From positions 1 through 7,676 of the forward strand of contig JAIRLW010000006.1 of the NCBI GenBank assembly GCA_031259095.1: DNA of 7,676 bases. The letters run 5' to 3'. Below the pieces are notes generated by a model. That model was not told the DNA's origin. It saw nothing but the letters and a program-made list of their open reading frames with translations, and searched no databases. The stretch is from Planctomycetaceae bacterium (GTDB lineage Bacteria > Planctomycetota > Planctomycetia > Pirellulales > Thermoguttaceae). A program made the position numbers and the translations under genes. Shown piece after piece: positions 5,976 through 7,676 of this stretch; within the stretch, counting starts at the first letter, position 1; each line of letters begins with the position of its first letter.

Positions 5976-6057
5976 TATGCACCTCTCGTCCCTGCGGGAC
6001 TAATACAAAATAAGGGATCACGAACATTCCACTGATATTTATAATAGTTCTGTTATT

Positions 6058-6909
6058 TTAGTGACCCGCCGCGTACAGTTGTTCCACTTCCTGTTGAGTG
6101 AGATGCCGCCATTCGCCGGGCGTCAATTTACCGAGTTTTACCGGACCGACCGCAACACGAATGAGCGTCAACACTTTGTGTCCGAGTCGTGCGAAAAGCC
6201 GTCGGATTTCACGGTTCATGCCTTCTGAGAGAGTAATATCAAGAATCGTACTTTGTTTATGCCGTCCTTTAATCACCGCTCCCGACACTTTTGCCAATCC
6301 TTCCGCAAGATATATTCCCTTACGTAATTGATTTACCGACTCCAATGTCAATTCGCCGGCCGCCTGAACCCGATACACTTTTGCTACTCCGTATTTGGGA
6401 TGCGTTAAACGTTCCGATAACGCTCCGTCGTTGGTTAACAGAATTAACCCTTCGCTGTCCATGTCAAGCCGACCAATCAGGAAAAGACGACCAAATGTTT
6501 TCGGAACCAGATCAATAGTTCTTGCTCGCCCTTGTTGATCACGGTCGGTGCAAAGATAACCTTTGGGTTTGAAAAGAGCAAGATAAACCGGTTTGGTTTT
6601 TTTCAGACGTTCCCCATCAACTTTAATTTCACATTGAACCGGATCAACCTTACATCCAAGTCGGGCAATCGAACCATTAACTTCAACTCTTCCTTGCTCG
6701 ATCAACTCTTCACATTGCCGACGACTTCCCAATCCGGCAACCGCAAGAATTTTCTGTAATCGATGCCCTTCACCCGATTCCGGCTCAAACACACTACTCC
6801 GACGTGTTGTTTTCCTTGCCGTTTTCGCGGAATGGTTTTTAACCGAACGGCGAAACGGTTTGGCGGGTGATGTTTTCTTAATTGTCCGTTTCACATAATG
6901 TTTAGACAT
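6058..6909 (-). CDS. rluB: RsuA/RluB-family rRNA pseudouridine synthase
   Basis: The 283-residue protein isomerises uridine to pseudouridine in rRNA in the cytoplasm; RluB modifies 23S rRNA near helix 89 (E. coli U2605). Residues 1-48 are a basic Lys/Arg/Ser-rich tail, probably RNA-binding. An S4 domain spans about 49-101 (RLQKILAVAGLGSRRQCEEL, GRVEVNG). The catalytic domain has KPKG at 114-117 and the signature GRLDMDSEGLILLTNDG at 146-162 with catalytic Asp149. It also has KVYRV at 177-181 and the family C-terminal block EGMNREIRRLFARLGH at 229-244. I start at the ATG at 6909. An in-frame ATG at 6993 would add 28 non-basic residues with the look of translated AT-rich spacer and would put the start at the predicted transcription start. 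Length and all key residues are normal. RluB versus RluE/RluF/RsuA specificity is not certain; RluB is the best guess. Confidence 0.9.
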   Translation of the reverse strand: MSKHYVKRTIKKTSPAKPFRRSVKNHSAKTARKTTRRSSVFEPESGEGHRLQKILAVAGLGSRRQCEELIEQGRVEVNGSIARLGCKVDPVQCEIKVDGERLKKTKPVYLALFKPKGYLCTDRDQQGRARTIDLVPKTFGRLFLIGRLDMDSEGLILLTNDGALSERLTHPKYGVAKVYRVQAAGELTLESVNQLRKGIYLAEGLAKVSGAVIKGRHKQSTILDITLSEGMNREIRRLFARLGHKVLTLIRVAVGPVKLGKLTPGEWRHLTQQEVEQLYAAGH

Positions 6910-7000
6910 GATTTTAATTAAGAGTTGATAGTTAATAGTGGGAATCTCTAAAAATACGATTTTATTATCCGCTGGTTTTGTCCATGATTCCAAAACGACT

Positions 7001-7029
7001 AATATAATCGTTCACGCCAATTTACACAA
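7001..7029 (-). promoter_or_regulatory. Candidate promoter of the rluB-like gene
   Basis: On the minus strand TTGTGT (7029-7024) and TATATT (7006-7001) are separated by 17 bases. The -10 matches five of six consensus bases; the -35 matches three. Predicted transcription would begin near 6994 and give a leader of about 85 bases to the ATG at 6909. This supports the shorter start over the ATG at 6993. Confidence 0.35.
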
Positions 7030-7074
7030 TATAGACAACCGTCTCATCATTGAGACTCGTTCTGAGAATTATTA

Positions 7075-7322
7075 GGGCGTGTTGACACTAATTTCTCAAA
7101 AAAACGATGATATCAGCGATTGCGATGAAGTGATTTAGTTTTACCTGCCATAAGTTACACTTCCATGTAACAATTAAATCTGCTCCGTGAAACAACGAAA
7201 CAAAATATTCCGCAAGCCGTTGACAGCGTTAATGGTTTCGAGCCGGTTCGACCCAAAGCAAGCGGGATATTTTATTGTCCGAATATTGACTTTGTTTCGA
7301 TATTCTAAAAGCGCCGCCAATT
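7075..7322 (-). mobile_element. Possible decayed insertion-sequence end
   Basis: The sequence beginning GGGCGTGTTGACA at about 7075 looks like the outer end of an insertion sequence. Read leftward toward it, one frame gives WQVKLNHFIAIADIIVF, which resembles the C-terminal end of some IS transposases, but stops interrupt it. Further right, a minus-strand frame at 7174-7320 (48 codons, TTG start) and an overlapping plus-strand frame ending at 7322-7324 are both open. A TTGACA/TATGAT pair with a short 15-base spacer lies at 7352-7378 on the minus strand. No second terminal repeat, target duplication or DDE motif is seen, so the call is weak. Confidence 0.22.
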
Positions 7323-7464
7323 AGAACTTATTAATTAACTTATGTCTTACTATCATATCAATTTTTTTTGATTGTCAAGAATAATTTTATTGTAATATAT
7401 CAGCGGATTTTTTTAACATTAAATGTTAGTACCAATTCATTTGTTTTTCCCTTTCTTCTGCGTG

Positions 7465-7526
7465 TTTTGCGATATTCTGCGTATTCTGTGTTTAAATTTA
7501 ACGCAGAATACGCAGAATACGCAAAA
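7465..7526. repeat. Long near-perfect hairpin built from a TTCTGCGTA motif
   Basis: The left arm 7465-7492 and right arm 7500-7526 are complementary over about 27 base pairs, with one bulged A and one T/C difference that still allows a G-U pair. The 7-base loop is TAAATTT, and the centre TTAAATTTAA is itself palindromic. The arms contain repeated (A)TTCTGCGTA units, with a degenerate further copy just to the left (TTCTGCGTG at about 7456-7464). There is no T run beyond either arm, so this is not a standard terminator. A mobile palindrome or regulator site is possible. Confidence 0.75.
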
Positions 7527-7676
7527 TGACGCTGAAAATGGAGAAAAGATGGAGGGACAAAGATTTCACTGACTATATACCGTTTTCGTAATCTATCAGC
7601 GGAATTATTACAAAGATTTTGATTTCATTTTTACTAACCTCATTTCCACCTAATTTTCTTAACAAAACAACCTCAG

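Larger units (their letters stand above)
5644..6003. repeat. Composite palindromic intergenic element (nested inverted repeats)
   Basis: The outer ends are inverted copies of one unit: CGAGAGGTGCATAACCG (5659-5675) pairs perfectly with 5972-5988, and each is capped by a small hairpin (CCCT-GCT-AGGG at 5648-5658; GTCCC-TGC-GGGAC at 5988-6000). Inside, GGTAGGCGA (5707-5715) is inverted at 5892-5900, and GCGTCGGCGATAGC (5733-5746) is inverted at 5830-5843. Local hairpins also occur at 5712-5734, 5882-5897 and 5945-5975. No protein frame in it looks real. It fits a compound REP/BIME-like or MITE-like element between two leftward genes. Whether it is repeated elsewhere in the genome cannot be seen here. 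Confidence 0.75.
6910..7676. other. Gene-poor region to the right end of the window
   Basis: No frame here looks like a conserved protein. The stretch contains the rluB promoter candidate, a perfect 6-bp hairpin GTCTCA-TCAT-TGAGAC (7041-7056), a possible decayed insertion-sequence end (7075-7322), a small palindrome TAACATT-A-AATGTTA (7414-7428) and the long hairpin at 7465-7526. The sequence from about 7527 to 7676 is AT-rich and I see nothing in it, apart from an 11-base echo (TATCAGCGGA plus A/T) shared with about 7398-7408. Confidence 0.5.

Noticed and set aside
5720..6013. Plus-strand 97-codon frame in the intergenic region
   Set aside because: It is read through nested inverted repeats, T13 and GT tracts, with no plausible start site or family resemblance.
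6910..6993. 28-residue N-terminal extension of the rluB-like protein
   Set aside because: The added residues look like translated AT-rich spacer, and the predicted promoter would start transcription at about 6994, leaving no leader.
7228..7262. GGTTCGACCC sequence resembling a tRNA T-arm
   Set aside because: The flanking bases do not form a T-stem, and no D-arm, anticodon arm or acceptor stem can be found at the right spacing on either strand.

Overview
The window most resembles a moderately low-GC member of the Planctomycetota. This is an inference from three things: an RsuA/RluB-type pseudouridine synthase with a long basic N-terminal tail, a large secreted multidomain beta/barrel protein, and a C39-like plus membrane plus rhodanese protein of a kind common in that phylum. 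No rRNA, tRNA, CRISPR array or intact transposase is visible. Nearly all genes are on the minus strand; the exception is the glnB material, which is on the plus strand and convergent with them.

Left part (1-2808). The window opens inside the last 20 codons of a PII signalling protein gene (glnB), followed by an elaborate rho-independent terminator. The same glnB 3' end plus terminator occurs again at about 2479-2784, but there the 5' half of the gene is missing. Between the two direct copies lies about 2.28 kb of minus-strand material whose genes are cut at both outer edges. These are a 5'-truncated small Cys-rich protein tail (2310-2486), an apparently intact exported and C-terminally anchored protein of unknown function (1007-2092), and a C39-like/rhodanese membrane protein that lacks both its catalytic-cysteine half and its rhodanese active-site half (119-946). 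The layout looks like a fragment of another operon placed at the 3' end of glnB. The repeats resemble attL/attR or a recombination duplication. The visible glnB tails differ only by synonymous changes.

Middle (2809-6057). A 926-residue secreted protein with a signal peptide, several beta-sandwich regions and a probable TIM-barrel-like centre is read leftward and converges on the second terminator copy. Upstream of it is a gene-free stretch of nested inverted repeats (about 5644-6003), bounded by two oppositely oriented copies of one palindromic unit.

Right part (6058-7676). A complete rluB-like gene is read leftward, with a reasonable promoter candidate upstream. The remaining roughly 770 bases hold no convincing gene. 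They contain a small hairpin, a possible decayed insertion-sequence end with short open frames on both strands, and a long near-perfect hairpin built from a repeated TTCTGCGTA-type motif.

The genes do not form one pathway. The notable biology is the duplicated glnB 3' end with its structured terminator, the truncated operon fragment between the copies, and the composite palindromic element.
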